DNA of 64,000 nt from Haliclona indistincta (Eukaryota; Porifera; Demospongiae; Haplosclerida; Chalinidae): assembly GCA_964017065.1 (NCBI GenBank), contig OZ024786.1, positions 1,866,965 through 1,930,964 of the forward strand, read 5' to 3'. The notes below the pieces were generated by a model, which had not been told where the DNA came from, did not search any database, and saw only the letters and a list, made by a program, of their open reading frames with translations. Positions 49,846-63,165 of the stretch are shown piece after piece (position 1 is the first letter of the stretch; every line of letters begins with the position of its first letter). Both the position numbers and the translations under genes were made by a program.

Positions 49846-52008
49846 ATGGCCACTGAGAAACCATCCACAGCTAGTGAGGCTCTTGCTAATCTCGAGCAGC
49901 AGCTCACCTGTCCAGTCTGTCTGGATCGCTATACTCACCCCAGGACACTGCCCTGTCTCCACTCTTTCTGTCATGGCTGTCTTGGTCGCTTCCCAGTGGA
50001 AATCAAGGAAGACAAGCACTTTATCACTTGCCCTGTGTGCCGCCAGAACACACAGCAACCTGACAAGGGAGTGAGTGGATTCCAGTCTGCCTTCCTCATC
50101 AACAACCTCCTGGAGCTCTACCAAGTGCTAGAGAAGGTGTCTGGGTCCCAGCAGAATAACTGTGAGAATTGCCATAAAGACCAGGCCACTGGATACTGCA
50201 AACAATGCTCTGTGCTTCTCTGCCAGACATGCACTGATAAGCACAATGCATGGGCCGCATTCACCAGCCACCAGATACTGGGAGTGGAGGATGTGGCCAC
50301 CACTGCCTCTAAGCTAGTTCCCCTCAAGGAGCAGCCCACCATGGAGTGTAGCAGCCATGGCAAGCCACTAGAGGTGTACTGTGACACATGTGACAAGCTC
50401 ATCTGCCATCTTTGCACCACTGGAAAAGTGCATCGTAATCATGACTACGAGCCAATCACTGATGCCTTTCCAAGACACCAGCAGCAGATTGTGGAAAGCC
50501 TCGAGCAAGTCAAAGCAAAGCTAGCTGCCATTACCACTGCTGTACAAGCTGTGGAAGCACAGGAAGGAGATTTCTTGCAGCAGGTAGGAGCTGTGAGAAG
50601 GGAGATTGAGGCCACAGTCCAGCAGCTGATGCAGCTCCTGCAGGAGTCAGAGAGGCAACTGATCAGAGAGCTTGACCAAGTCACTGATGCCTACGTTGAG
50701 AAGATATCTGCTCGCAAGAAGGAAGCAGACATTACCATCGCACAGCTGAAGAGCTGTAAAGAATTTGCAGAGGAGGAGCTGAGGATCGGGAGTCAGCAGG
50801 AGATCCTTGTGATGAAGGGACAGATGGTGGAGCGCATGGCAGCTGTCTGCTCACTGGACAACCTCCAACCACTGGAGGAGACCAGAGTGAGGTTTGCAAA
50901 GAGCGCTAGTGTTCTAGAGGCATGTCGTAGTCTGGGTAGTGTGGTTAGGTATGGCCAGTTTAAGGCAACTGGTGACAAAACAAGCTTCGGTCTTAGCAGT
51001 GCAGCTCCTTTCTTCTCTGAGCAGGTCTCCTGCCAGCTCTCTCCAGTAGCTGACCCCACATTAGCTTTCAGGTGTGTCGTACACCAAGTGGCTCCCAGCA
51101 GTTTTGAGGTTCACTACTCTCCTCCCACTGCTGGTCTCCACCAGCTGAGGGTGCAGGTGGGAGGGACCGATATTCTTGACACACCTCTCAATGTACAGGT
51201 CATGCCCAGGAAGGCAGGACAGACATTCACTGATCTGAAAAGTCCACGAGGATTAGCCATCACGAGGGAAGGTTGCCTTATTGTGGTGGAATCTGGTAAA
51301 AATTGGATCACCATCATAGATCCTAGTAATGGAAGAACAATTGGACAGCGTGGCACAGGACAAGTACAGTTCAGCAGTCCAGAAGGAGTGGCAGTGACTC
51401 AAGATGGTCGCATTGTAGTTACTGACTATGGTAATCATCGTCTACAAGTGTTGACAGCAGAGGGTGCCTTCATAGCTACAGTGGGCAGTGAGGGATCTCA
51501 ACCACTACAATTCAACCGTCCAAGGGGAGTAGCCGTTGATCGTAATGGACAAGTTTTTGTTTCCGATACTAGTAACCATCGTGTCCAGGTCCTCAATGCT
51601 GACCTCACCTTCTCACACTGCTTTGGTAGCAAAGGAAATAAACCTGGAGAGTTCAACTATCCATATGATATAGCTATTGATGCTGATGGTATGGTCTATG
51701 TAGCTGACTATAGTAACAGTAGAGTTCAGAAGTTCACTCCCGAGGGTAAGCTGTTGGCCGTGATTGACAGTAAGGGAGCTGGAAAAGGTCGGTTAAATCG
51801 TCCACATTGTCTATTTTTCGATGCTAATGGCATACTTTATGTGACTGAGGCTTGCAGTAATACAGTGAGTATGTTTAGTAGTAATGGCAAGTTTCTTGGA
51901 TATATCGGTGACAGTGATGGCTCTCGTTTCAATGGTCTTCGGTACATCGTATCCGACAAGACAGGTCGACTGTACATCAGTGATAGAAATAGAGTGGTCA
52001 CCTACTGA
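49846..52008 (+). CDS. TRIM-NHL protein D (RING, two B-boxes, coiled coil, filamin-Ig, NHL)
   Basis: Intact single-exon gene, 720 residues. It has the same domain order as gene B, with RING CPVC/CLHSFCHGC/CPVC, B-box 1-like CENC/CKQC/CQTC, B-box 2 of the first type (SSHGKPLEVYCDTC), coiled coil, filamin-type Ig and NHL propeller. It lacks three residues in the first blade (GRTIGQRG instead of GRKIKRIGQ-type), an in-frame 9-base loss. Variable blade-start residues are KSP, SSP, NRP, NYP, NRP and NGL. An AATAAA signal lies at about 52068-52073. A truncated LINE is inserted just downstream. Predicted E3 ubiquitin ligase with an NHL recognition surface. Confidence 0.93.
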   Translation: MATEKPSTASEALANLEQQLTCPVCLDRYTHPRTLPCLHSFCHGCLGRFPVEIKEDKHFITCPVCRQNTQQPDKGVSGFQSAFLINNLLELYQVLEKVSGSQQNNCENCHKDQATGYCKQCSVLLCQTCTDKHNAWAAFTSHQILGVEDVATTASKLVPLKEQPTMECSSHGKPLEVYCDTCDKLICHLCTTGKVHRNHDYEPITDAFPRHQQQIVESLEQVKAKLAAITTAVQAVEAQEGDFLQQVGAVRREIEATVQQLMQLLQESERQLIRELDQVTDAYVEKISARKKEADITIAQLKSCKEFAEEELRIGSQQEILVMKGQMVERMAAVCSLDNLQPLEETRVRFAKSASVLEACRSLGSVVRYGQFKATGDKTSFGLSSAAPFFSEQVSCQLSPVADPTLAFRCVVHQVAPSSFEVHYSPPTAGLHQLRVQVGGTDILDTPLNVQVMPRKAGQTFTDLKSPRGLAITREGCLIVVESGKNWITIIDPSNGRTIGQRGTGQVQFSSPEGVAVTQDGRIVVTDYGNHRLQVLTAEGAFIATVGSEGSQPLQFNRPRGVAVDRNGQVFVSDTSNHRVQVLNADLTFSHCFGSKGNKPGEFNYPYDIAIDADGMVYVADYSNSRVQKFTPEGKLLAVIDSKGAGKGRLNRPHCLFFDANGILYVTEACSNTVSMFSSNGKFLGYIGDSDGSRFNGLRYIVSDKTGRLYISDRNRVVTY

Positions 52009-52088
52009 CTTGTGTTGAAGTACGTAATTATTTTGATTATTAATTTTAAGAAAGGGCACACTTATATTAATAAAAAGCACTGACTTGT

Positions 52089-53545
52089 CATTTATATCTC
52101 TGCTATGCATTATGTCCAAGGTGCTAGAATCAATCGTTTTTAGCAAGATTATTGATTTTGTATACCCTCGCCTCTCTAAACTTCAATTTGGGTTTCTAAA
52201 AGGTCGATCTTGTCTAACCCAGCTGCTAACCTGCTTCTCTAAAGTTTTTGATTCTGTTGATGGTAATACACCTTGTGATGTGATCTACCTAGATTTCAGG
52301 AAGGCGTTTGACTCCATCCCTCATCCTGAGCTTCTGTATAAACTGTGGTTGTTTGGTCTAACTGGACCCCTCTGGTTCTGGTTTAGATCTTACCTTAATG
52401 ATCGTTCACATCTTGTACACATTGAAGGCTCCTCGTCTGACTTGCTACCTGTAAGATCGGGTGTCCCCCAGGGAAGTGTGCTAGGTCCCTTACTTTTCTT
52501 GGTGTACATTAACGACCTTCCTAGTGTGATAACTTCTTGCTCTACCTACCTCTTTGCTGATGACTCAAAACTACTTGGGTCTTCCACATTTATGTTCCAC
52601 ATCCAGCAAGACCTTGATAATCTGGTTTCATGGTGCCACAAATGGCGTTTGTCGCTAAACACTACTAAATGTGCTGTTGTTCGGTTTACCTTCTCCTCTA
52701 AATTCAAAGCCTGCTACTACATTGAGGAAAATCTAGTTCCAACTGCAGACTCTCACAAGGACCTTGGCATTTTAGTAACAGCTGATCTTTCATGGTCCAA
52801 GCATATCAACTTCATTTGTGCAAATGCTTACAAAACTCTCCACCTAATTCGTCGCTCAGTATCCTCCACCTCACTAGGTCTCAGGAAAAGTCTTTACCTC
52901 TCCCTTGTACGTAGTAAACTCTCGTACTGCTCTCAGCTGTGGAGGCCTCATCTTATGAAAGACATACTGTGCCTCGAAAGTGTTCAAAGGCAAGCCACTC
53001 GATACATCCTCAACAATTATTCACGACATACTTCCTACAAATCCTGTCTGATCGATACCAAGCTACTTCCACTAATGTATTGGTTGGAATTACAAGATGT
53101 GTTATTTCTTGTGAAGTGCCTCCAAGGCACCACAGACAATTTCAACATTCACGACTTTATCCCAGCTCCCTCAAGTTCTCACCGCCCTACAAGAGCATCC
53201 CAGTCTGGAAAATTTAAACACAAACTTTGTCGCACTGTAACTGGTCATCATTTCTACTTAAACAGAATCATTAGGCTATGGAATGCTCTTCCCATAATTG
53301 ACTTGTCTCTTTCATTTCGAACCATAAAACTGTTTCTATTTGATTTTTTCTGGAAACACTTCATTAATCACTTTCAATCCGACATATCGTGTACCTATCA
53401 TTTTTTATGTCCCTGCTCATCATGTTCACATAATCATTAGTTAATTTTATTATAGTAGGCTGCTCCACTAGTTGGAGTCTGTCCTTCGACTGTAAATTTG
53501 TCGTAAAGTTCCAATAATAATAATAATAATAATTTAATAATTTTT
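52089..53545 (+). mobile_element. 5'-truncated non-LTR retrotransposon downstream of gene D
   Basis: The reverse transcriptase frame 52085-53440 starts abruptly inside RT block 1 (ISLLCIMSKVLE). It continues through LQFGFLKGRSCLTQL, YLDFRKAFDSIPH, SGVPQGSVLGPLLFLVYIND, LFADDSKLL and HKDLGILVTADLSW to a complete C-terminus with IIRLWNALP. Endonuclease and the first RT part are missing. The element ends in a TAATAA microsatellite tail (about 53514-53545), unlike the poly(A) tail of the element in gene A, so the two belong to different families. It is inserted in the common 3' flank of the TRIM genes. Confidence 0.85.
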
Positions 53546-53574
53546 TTTACAATTTTTTTATACAAAGGGTAATT

Positions 53575-53845
53575 TATGCAATGCAAATTATAGAAAATTT
53601 ACGACAAGATTGGCGAAACAAAAGTGCCACGGACGGAGAAGTGCCACGAAAGTGCCACGAAAGTGCCACGGACGGAGATGGCATTGCCCCGTTGGATAGA
53701 AATTGAGAGGTGTTGGGTGAGATAAGATGTTGATTTGGAATCACCAGAATGACATTAGAGTCTTTTACCAAGAGATTTAACAAAAGAGAGAGTCTTGGAC
53801 CTGAAAGCACCAGTGGTTTCAATAGCAACGGGAACAAAAATGTAT
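53575..53845 (-). pseudogene. Retroelement protein C-terminal fragment
   Basis: On the minus strand, with at least one frame break, the motifs VPVAIETTGAF, LTQHLSISIQRGNA and RGTF are readable. They resemble the conserved tail found at the end of many invertebrate retroelement polyproteins (a phage-like or RT-associated region with IQRGNA). Only this fragment is present. GTGCCACGAAAGTGCC-type short repeats at about 53622-53680 interrupt it. Confidence 0.45.
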
Positions 53846-54024
53846 CACTGGATTGTTATTAAAGAAAATTATACTAAAGTTCAATGTAATTCTAGAATCT
53901 GATTGGTTATTTAGAGGAAAGAAATCACGTATTATCTGGCCTAAACTCACATTTTCCTCTGGAAGTTGATGGCATGAGTTTTTTGTATACATTCAGTCTA
54001 CTGTCTTATGTTCAGATTAATAGC

Positions 54025-56041
54025 ACAGGTACTAGCTTTGGTAGTTACTGGGTGTTGTGTTCACTTCTTGGCATGGGCAGTTCAGTGTCTATAGGCTCAG
54101 GTACTTGGCTACGATTGACTTGTTGTGCATGAAAAACATAAGAAAGCTAGTAACTCACCGCATTTTGCTATATTGACAGCTTAGGCACCTTGAAATCCTT
54201 CACCCTCTGTTTCTTTCAGAAACTGCCTCAAATGATTATTTAGAACACTCAGACTGCATTTCTAACACTTTTGGAGCATTTCTAGCGAGATTTGCAAATT
54301 TTGACAAAAACTCATTAACCCTTTAATCCCTATTGTTGACATTTGGCGACATACATACTTCAGACACCATAAATTTATCAAAACTAGAGTTCTAATGAAC
54401 ACATACCCGTGCGCTGAGCTAGGAGCTAAACACGACTACTCCTGCATTACTGCAACACACACGTCACTTAATGGCTCTGACGTACAGTACATGTGAGACT
54501 GAGTGAGGACATCGACATGGATAGGAGGTTGGGTGACACACCCACAATACCGTAAAGTGTTCCTACAAGGGCACGTAGCTTTATATAGCCATGGATTAGC
54601 CGCTCGAACAAGGCTTGCTAGCACAGAAAACGTCTTCATAGGACTATAAATTCAGTGAAGAAGCTGCAGAGAGTGTTTTAGTGGAGATTTCGAGCTGTAA
54701 GACGCAAACAGGCGTGTTTTTTGACGACACACACACAAACATATTATAGAAGGACACAAACACATAACCCTCGCGCATACTGCGCACGGGTAAAAAGATA
54801 AAATAATTATTCCGAAATTAAGCTAAATTGAAGAATACAAATAACCGTACAAAATCCAGTAGTTTTCGATGCGCCCTCTGCACTAAATGTTATGGCGCCA
54901 TCATTTCTATGGCACAAATTTCACAACATTTTAAGAAAACAACATGGTCGCCGGGACATTTACGGCTTAAGAACATTTTACGGCTTAAGGATGCTCGGAA
55001 AACACATTTTTGCACATTCTCCATGATCTGGGCTAAATTTTGCACTCACCAAAACCACTGCTATTTGTATGTACTTTTCAGTAGCCAGCCCGAAAGTACT
55101 AACTTTGAGCAAAATTTGACCAGGTCGCTGCACTTTATTGGCTTCACTTCCGAAGTGGGAGGAATATTTTCACCGACTTTAGTGTGGGCAATTGCGGCTA
55201 CTCACCGGCGAAAAAGGACGCAAATTTGAGAGCAGTAGCAAAAAAGACACATGAGATATTAACAAGAGAATTGGTCAGCATTTACGAGGTTAAAATTCTA
55301 GCAAGATAATAGCAAATAAAGATTGCCTAATAAATGCACACAGCACATACAAAAGTTGTAGATTACTATAGTCACCCTACAGTGAGTGATGGAGTAGAGG
55401 AAATAGGTGAAGTATAGGAGGAACACAGTACTATTAATTTTGAAGAGAATTATTTATAAAATCTACACATATTTTGTCTGTAGTCAGCCATATAACAAAG
55501 CTGAGCCTCACTCTACATTACACCATCCATGTTAGTCACTTTGCTGAGCAGCACTTTATGTTATACAGAACTCATGTGACTATAGACTTTACTAAACCAC
55601 CTCACAAATCATTCTTGCACTGGGTCTATACACAAGCATGCATGAATATTATACAAACACTTCATGAATGTACTGTGTATGCTTAATGGTGATCTAGGCA
55701 CTATGTATCACGTACTGACCATTTTCTCTAGTTATTGTTGCAGTTATAATCAGGATGAGTGTCTGGAGTACGCTTGATGATGTCCTACAAGGTCACATGA
55801 TCAGTAAACATGTCACATGACCTGCACATGACCAATAATTACACCTACTTTTGAGTAGAAGGATGTAGCGAGGTATTCGTTGTACAGGAGTGATGAGATA
55901 CATTGGTAGAGTCATACCCATATGAACACTGGGATCAGTGAGACAGTACTAGAGAGAGAGAGAGAGAGAGAGGGGGGGAGGGAGGGAGGGAGGGAGGGAG
56001 GGAGGAAGGGAGGGAGGGAGGGAGGGAGGGAGGGAGGGAGG

Positions 56042-56102
<61 letters not shown>

Positions 56103-56449
56103 GGAAGTAAGCAAGTGATAGAATGAGAGCATGCATGAGTGATAGGTAAGTCAATGTAACTGCTGGACGTAGTGAGAATAACGTAAAGTAGGTTTATACA
56201 TGTACCAGCTTGTAGAATTGTGAGCTAAATGCTCAGTTAACAAATGTAGAACAACTAGACACTTTATACTGGTACTATGGCGGTATAAATCCAGCTTTAT
56301 AGTGATAACATAGAGCACTGTTCATCATAGACTGCATGTCATGTGAGACTGACATGACTAACATACTATTTGATTCCTAGCTAGCTCTTGCCATGTCTTG
56401 TTTTTCATCAATATCTCCATCTTGATCGCTTCATAAGTCCCTCTAGTAG

Positions 56450-56455
<6 letters not shown>
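54025..56455 (-). pseudogene. Module M copy 4: RhoGEF relic
   Basis: Same block as the other M copies, with relic exons at about 55847-55948 (LITPVQRIPRYILLLK) and 55717-55783 (DIIKRTPDTHPDY, then the shared frame-breaking deletion) and an AG/GGGA tract (55950-56098). It is interrupted by about 1.1 kb of unrelated sequence at 54184-55320. It continues directly into the repeat at 56450 and RhoGEF copy 4. Confidence 0.6.
54184..55320. mobile_element. 1.1-kb insertion of unknown type in module M copy 4
   Basis: Other M copies read GACAGCTTAAAGCTTGCC without a break; here about 1.1 kb lies between GACAGCTTA and GATTGCC. It includes TTAACCCTTTAATCCC (about 54316) and a plus-strand frame of 133 codons (54828-55229) with no recognised domain. 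No inverted termini or target duplication could be established, so the class is open. Confidence 0.5.
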
Positions 56456-57240
<785 letters not shown>

Positions 57241-57532
57241 AAGGAAAGACTGCTTTATTACAGCACTCAAATTTTAGATTTGCTGTGTATGGATCTGACC
57301 TGTTCTTCTGTCAATCCAAACGGTAGTTTTCTAGTTCCTGTGGCGTGCTTTCTCCATCTCTCCCACTGTCCTCGGAAGATTGTTCCAACCAGTGTCTTCT
57401 CCACTCCATGACCATACTTCATACCATTCCTCCAACCACCTTCATAAGTACCATACTGTGATGTCTCACTGCCGTGACCAGACCTCTTACCACACGACCA
57501 GTCACCTAGTGAGAGGAGAGGATGAGACACAT

Positions 57533-57567
57533 TCACTCACTCACTCACTCACTCACCTACTCACTCA

Positions 57568-57602
<35 letters not shown>

Positions 57603-57837
57603 CCACCCACTCACTCACACACTCACACACTCACTCACCCTTTCACTAACTCACTAACTCACTCACTCACTCACTCACCCACTCACTCACTCACTCACTC
57701 ACACTCACCCACACTCACTCACTCACTCACCCACCCACTCACTCACTCACTTACCCACTCACCCACCCACTCACTCACTCACTCACTCACTCACCCACCC
57801 ACTCACTCACCCACTCACTCACTCACTCACTCACTCA
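57533..57837. repeat. (TCAC/CCAC)n microsatellite
   Basis: Long CTCA/CCCA tract with a CA run near 57570-57597, in the intron between the last two MORN exons of copy 4. Confidence 0.95.
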
Positions 57838-58756
57838 CCATCATATCTATATTCTGCTCTAGGTATCTCTAGTTGTCCTTTGCCATCTTGACTATCATTC
57901 TTCCATTCTCCATTGTACACAATAGCGTTGGGCCATGTGTATTTACCATGACCATGACGAAGATCATTCAACCAGTCACCCTCATAGACCGAGCCATCTT
58001 CATACACCATGGTACCACTACCATGACGCTACAAGATAGGGAGACAGATGGCAGAGGGGTGCAGAGAGGGAGGGAGGGAGAGTGAGGAAGGAAGGGACAG
58101 TGAGAGTGAGGGAGGGAGGGAGGGAGAGAGGAAGTGAGGGAGGCAGTGAGAGAAAGAGAGAGGAAGGGAGGGAGAGAGTGAGTGAGAGAGAGAGAGAGAG
58201 AGAGAGAGGGAGGAAGGGAGAGATGGAGAGAGGAAGTGAGGGAGAGAAGGAGAGAGGAAGGGAGGGAGAGAGGGGGAGGGCAATAAACAAATAGCTGGTA
58301 GATGCAGATCGACAGATGTACCATTCCATTATTCCATTTTCCCTTGTACTTGACTTTTGGTGAGTAAGTCATCTCTCCCTCTCCATGGATAGCTCCTTGA
58401 ACAAACTCACCCACAAACACTTCACCACTAGCGTACTTCATAGTGCCACGCCCATGACGCTGAGTGAGTACGAATCACACAATTAAAAAAAATATAACTT
58501 CAATCTGTGTCACTATTGTCATTACTAACCTTGTTGTTTTCACAGAAACCGTCAAACTCGTCTCCATTACGATATCGTAACACTCCCTTGCCATGTCGTA
58601 GGTCATGTGACCATGATCCATCGTATGTGCCTTGTAACTTTGAGACAAACTTTCCCTGTCCGTGACGCTATGGAAAAGAGAAATACAAAATTGATAGTAA
58701 GACTGGCGTGCAGTAATAAGCTGTTGCAACATAATTATCATTGTCCAAAGCTCCCT

Positions 58757-59005
58757 AGTAACAATCGACATCGTACGGATACGCATTTTTCACGCCAAAA
58801 ATCTCTCCTGACTAACCGTGCAGCAAAGGTTACCAGCTGAAATTCGACTCTTATAAACCATTTCTAGGTGCTGACGAAGAGTTTTCTGCATTTACTTTTT
58901 CTGATTTTAAGAAAAACACTTTTACATTCTAAATCATGGCTGATTTTGCAGTGACGTCCATGTTTGTCGATGCAAAGAACAGCTACGTTCATCGTGGGTC
59001 AACAA
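58757..59005. other. Unidentified sequence at the copy 4 deletion junction
   Basis: About 250 bases without a match elsewhere in the window, between copy 3-like intron sequence ending CCAAAGCTCCCTA and the start of ACTCACTTATCACGCAATTC. It may be filler or a remnant of the element that caused the deletion. No gene. Confidence 0.4.
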
Positions 59006-59284
59006 AACTTACACGGACACTCACTTATCACGCAATTCGCTCAACCACTCACTCACCCACCCACCCACACACTCTCTCACTCACTCACTCACTCAGTCAC
59101 TCACTCACTCAGTCACTCGCTCACTCGCTCACTCACTCACTCACTCACCCACTCACTCACTCACTCACACACCCACCCAACCACCCACCCACTCACTCAC
59201 CGAAGCATCGTGTAATTTTGAATCTCTTGTTTTGACTTTCGCTACCATGTCTTCAAACGTAGAGGAAGTTTCTGGAATGACCTG

Positions 59285-59286
<2 letters not shown>

Positions 59287-59370
<84 letters not shown>
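59287..59370. repeat. (AG)n microsatellite
   Basis: Uninterrupted AG run in an intron of copy 4. The corresponding places in copies 2 and 3 (27900-27960, 45425-45535) have only short AG/GTGA mixtures. Confidence 0.95.
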
Positions 59371-59375
<5 letters not shown>

Positions 59376-60016
59376 CGAGTTTAGCAAGTCAACAATGTAG
59401 AGGAAGTTCAAACGTAGAGGAAGTTTCAGGGATAACCTAGAGAAAGAAAGAGGGAGTGAGGGAGCGAGCGAGTGAGTGTGTGAGTGAGTAAGTGAGTGAG
59501 TGAGGGAGTGAGCGAGTTAGTGAGTGTGTGTACAGTGTTCTCACAGTTGACAGGTGACATTGATATAGACGATGTCATAGAAGATCTGAACCATCCTCTA
59601 TTCCTCAGCTTCACTCCAGGAGTGGTAGAGGTGGCAGCTAACAAGAACAGCAGAACAGAGTTTACCACGACACACAACAATTACAGTACTTCAAAATACA
59701 CATTATTATTCGATAATAAATAAATTATGTCAAGTTTGGACTTCATCAAATTTGACAACTAAACAAATAATTGACTCTTCCAAAAATTAATTTCCCATAT
59801 TTGTGGAATTGTATCATTCAACAAAGTTATTATGTATACAATCTAAAGAACCATGGTTACACTGTATTCATAACATTGCTATAGTTCTGTTATTAACAAG
59901 TACAGTATAATGTCAATAGACTATTATTCGTGACTACAAACATGGAATTCACTCCAGTATACGAACTGTTTCTTTAAGAATAAATAATATTACTAGATGA
60001 TTGTACTTGGACAATG

Positions 60017-60312
60017 TGGGGCGAGCCTGAGCGAGTGCATTGCAGACGATCTGTTTGATAGCTAGGTAGTTTGATACAATGCTTCTAGCTTTTGACAAGT
60101 GAGTATCTTGTACGTATGAAACAGCAGCAAGCAGTTCCGCATCTCATGATTACAAATTTTTAGCGCCTTTCTTGACATTGGCCTCTCGTACGCTGTAGTC
60201 TGTCTTCTCTTTGCTCACTAGTCTCAGCAGCATGTCGTTCATGCTAATGGTCCCTCATGCGCTTTAGCCTATTCTTTCTACGTTCATGTGGGGCTCGCTC
60301 AGGCTCGCCCCA
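60017..60312. mobile_element. 296-bp MITE with perfect 19-bp inverted termini
   Basis: The ends TGGGGCGAGCCTGAGCGAG (60017-60035) and its exact complement (60294-60312) enclose about 260 bases of non-coding sequence. Corresponding positions in copies 2 and 3 (about 28680, 46225) lack it. The target duplication is unclear. Confidence 0.75.
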
Positions 60313-60894
60313 ATTATAAACTTAAACCAATGTGGGAGAAGGGGATTTTAACACCACACAACTGGATTGTGTATGTACAATCAAGAAAAACTCTGGAAAC
60401 CCCTACACTTTACAAAACAGATAAACTTCGTAAAAGCTCCATGTTTGGTACGCATAGTTCGAAAGAAACAAATGTTGTAAAGTGCTTAGGACCACAGTAC
60501 CTGGATCTACTGGTTCACGTGCTGACGTGTTCCCTGATTCTTCGTGGACGCCATTTTTCGGAGGTTCTGCAGGTTCTTAAGGGAGTGGGATCATCGGAGG
60601 CTTCTTAATAGGACGAGTTGTCGGCTTGGTGGTTGGAGGAGGAGGTCGAGGAGGAAGCTAAGAGAGAGGGGAGGGAGGGAGCCTGGAGGCAGGCAGAGAG
60701 GGAGGGAGCTAACACTGAAAATGCATGACATGGTTTTGTGAAATCTGTTCATTTCATTTTATTTTTCACTAGTAAGGTATAGTCCGAGTCTGACTAGAAA
60801 TCGCTAATCACTCCCATGATCACAAAGAGGGTGAAACTTATACTACATCAAAAAATCATTGGCAATGTACTGAAATTCATGATCAGCTATCATA

Positions 60895-60989
60895 TCAGAA
60901 ATGAGGTGATTCTAACCACAACCAGCCCTTACTAGTTCAGACAACAGTACTACCACAGAGAAACCAACTTGTTGCAGTTATTGGTATCA
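60895..60989 (+). promoter_or_regulatory. Conserved upstream block of TRIM-NHL gene E
   Basis: Block with ATGAGGTGATTCTAACCACA, ACCAGCCCTTACTAGTTCAG and CTTGTTGCAGTTATTGG. Further upstream, similarity to the gene B region continues for about 200 bases into the RhoGEF side. B and E thus share one duplication event including the divergent arrangement. Confidence 0.55.
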
Positions 60990-63165
60990 ATGGCCACTGA
61001 GAAACCACCCACAGTTAGTGAGGCTCTTGCTAATCTCAAGCAGCAGCTCACCTGTCCAGTCTGTCTGGATCGCTATACTCAGCCCAGGACACTGCCTTGT
61101 CTCCACTCTTTCTGTCATGGCTGTCTTGGTCGCTTCCCAGTGGAAATCAAGGAAGACAAGCACTTTATCACTTGCCCTGTGTGCCGAAAGATCACGCAGA
61201 AACCTGACAAGGGAGTGAGTGGATTCCAGTCTGCCTTCCTCATCAACAACCTCCTGGAGCTATATCAAGTGCTAGAGAAGGTGTCTGGGTCCAAGCAGAA
61301 TAACTGTGAAAATTGCCACAAAGAACAGGCCACTGGATACTGCAAACAATGCTCGAAATTCCTCTGCCAGACTTGTATCAATATGCACAACAAGTGGGAA
61401 ATATTGGCTAGTCACCAGATACTGGGAGTGGAGGATGTGGCCACCACTGCCTCTAAGCTAGTTCCCCTCAAGGAGCAGCCCACCATGGAGTGTAGCAGCC
61501 ATGGTGAGCCATTGAAGGTGTACTGCAACACTTGTGATAAACTTGTGTGCCATCTTTGTACCACTGCTAAATCTCATCGTAATCATGACTACGAGCCAAT
61601 CAATGATGCCTTTCCGAGACACCAGAAAAATATTGTGGACAATCTTGAGAAAGTCAAAAAGAAGCTAGTTGCCATTGCCACTAATGTACAAGCTGTGGAA
61701 GTACAGGAAGGAGATTTCTTGCAGCAGGTAGGAGATGTGAGAAGGGAGATTGAGGCCACAGTCCAGCAGCTAATGCAGCTCCTGCAAGAGTCAGAGAGAC
61801 AACTGATGAGAGAGCTTGACCAAGTCACTGATGCCTACATTGAGAAGATATCTGCTCGCAAGAAGGAAGCGGACATTACCATTGCACAGCTGAAAAGCTG
61901 TAAAGAGTTTGCTGAGGAGGAGCTGAGGATCGGGAGCCAGCAGGAGATTCTTGTGATGAAGGGACAGATGGTGGAGCGCATGGCAGCTGTCTGCTCACTG
62001 GACAACCTCCAACCACTGGAGGCGACCAGAGTAAGGTTTGCAAAGAACGCTAGTGTTCTAGAGGCATGTCGTAGTCTGGGTAGTGTGGTTAGGCATGGGC
62101 AGTTTAAGGCAATTGGTGACAAAACAAGCTTTGATCTTAGCAGTGCAGCTCCTTTCTCCTCTGAGCAGGTCTCCTGCCAGCTCTCTCCAGTAGCTGACCC
62201 CACATTAGCATTCAGGTGTGTCGTACACCAAGTGGCTCCTGGCAGTTTTGAAGTTCACTATTCTCCTCCCACTGCTGGTCTCCACAAGCTTAGTGTGCAG
62301 GTGGGAGGGACCGATATCCTTGACACACCTCTCAATGTAGAGGTCATGCCCAGGAGGGCAGGAAAGACATTCACTGATCTGAATAGTCCGCGAGGATTAG
62401 CCATCACAAGAGAAGGTTGTCTTATTGTGGTGGATGATAATAAACATTGCATCACCATAATCGATCCTAGTAATGGAAGAAAAATCAAAAGAATTGCATG
62501 GACAGTGTGGCATAGGACAAGTACAGTTGAGCAGTCCAGAAGGAGTGGCAGTGACTCAAGATGGTCGCATTTTAGTTACTGACTTCGGTAATCATCGTCT
62601 ACAAGTGTTGACAGCAGAGGGTGCCTTTATAGCTACAGTGGGTAGTAGGGGATCTCAACCTCTACATTTCAAACACCCAAGAGGTGTACTTGTTCATCGT
62701 AATGGACAAGTCTTTGTTTCCGATAATGATAATCATCGTGTCCAGGTCCTTAATGCTGACCTCACCTATTCACACTGCCTTGGTAGCAAAGGAACTCAAC
62801 CTGGAGAGTTCAACGATCCACGTGATATAGCTATTGATGCTGATGGTATGGTCTATGTATCTGACTATAGTAACAACAGAGTTGATAAGTTCACTCCCGA
62901 GGGTAAGCTGTTGGCCGTGATTGACAGTAAGAGAGTTGGAAAAGATCGGTTAAATGGTCCGAATAGTCTATGTTTCGACGCTAATGGTATACTTTATGTG
63001 ACTGAGTATGGCAGTAATACAGTGAGTATGTTTAGTAATAACGGCAAGTTTCTTGGATATATCGGTGATAGTGATGGCTCTAGTTTCAATCATCCTTGTT
63101 TCATCGTTTCCGACAAGACAGGTCGACTGTACATCAGTGATAAAAATGGAGTAGTCACCTACTGA
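60990..63165 (+). pseudogene. TRIM-NHL gene E, frameshifted in the first NHL blade
   Basis: From the ATG at 60990 the frame runs through RING, both B-boxes (with the divergent CSKFLCQTCINMHNKW), coiled coil, filamin-type Ig and the start of the propeller, then is lost. At about 62496-62499 four bases (GCAT) are inserted in AGAATTGGACAG relative to the paralogues. The other frame continues at about 62500-63165 with the remaining five blades and the normal VVTY terminus. Everything else is intact, so the lesion is recent or an assembly error. If real, the product would keep RING, B-boxes and coiled coil but lack the propeller. Confidence 0.85.

Larger units (their letters stand above)
57267..60660 (-). 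pseudogene. RhoGEF-MORN gene, copy 4 (internal deletion)
   Basis: Minus-strand exons kept: proline-rich (about 60502-60657), a shortened third exon (about 59548-59637), 59202-59281, then only the last MORN exons 58530-58667, 58322-58459, 57839-58028 and 57267-57505. The first exon, nearly all DH exons, PH and the early MORN exons are gone. The deletion joins within the TCAC tract at 59043-59200 and near 58757. The last exon is intact (VEKTLVGTIFRGQW...SKSKI, stop at 57267), with AATAAA just after the stop (minus strand, about 57252). It shows how the gene should end and what copy 3 has lost. It lies head-to-head with TRIM gene E. Confidence 0.7.

Noticed and set aside
52085..53440. Reverse transcriptase frame as a domesticated host gene
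   Set aside because: It starts abruptly within RT block 1 and is followed by a TAATAA tail, typical of a 5'-truncated LINE.
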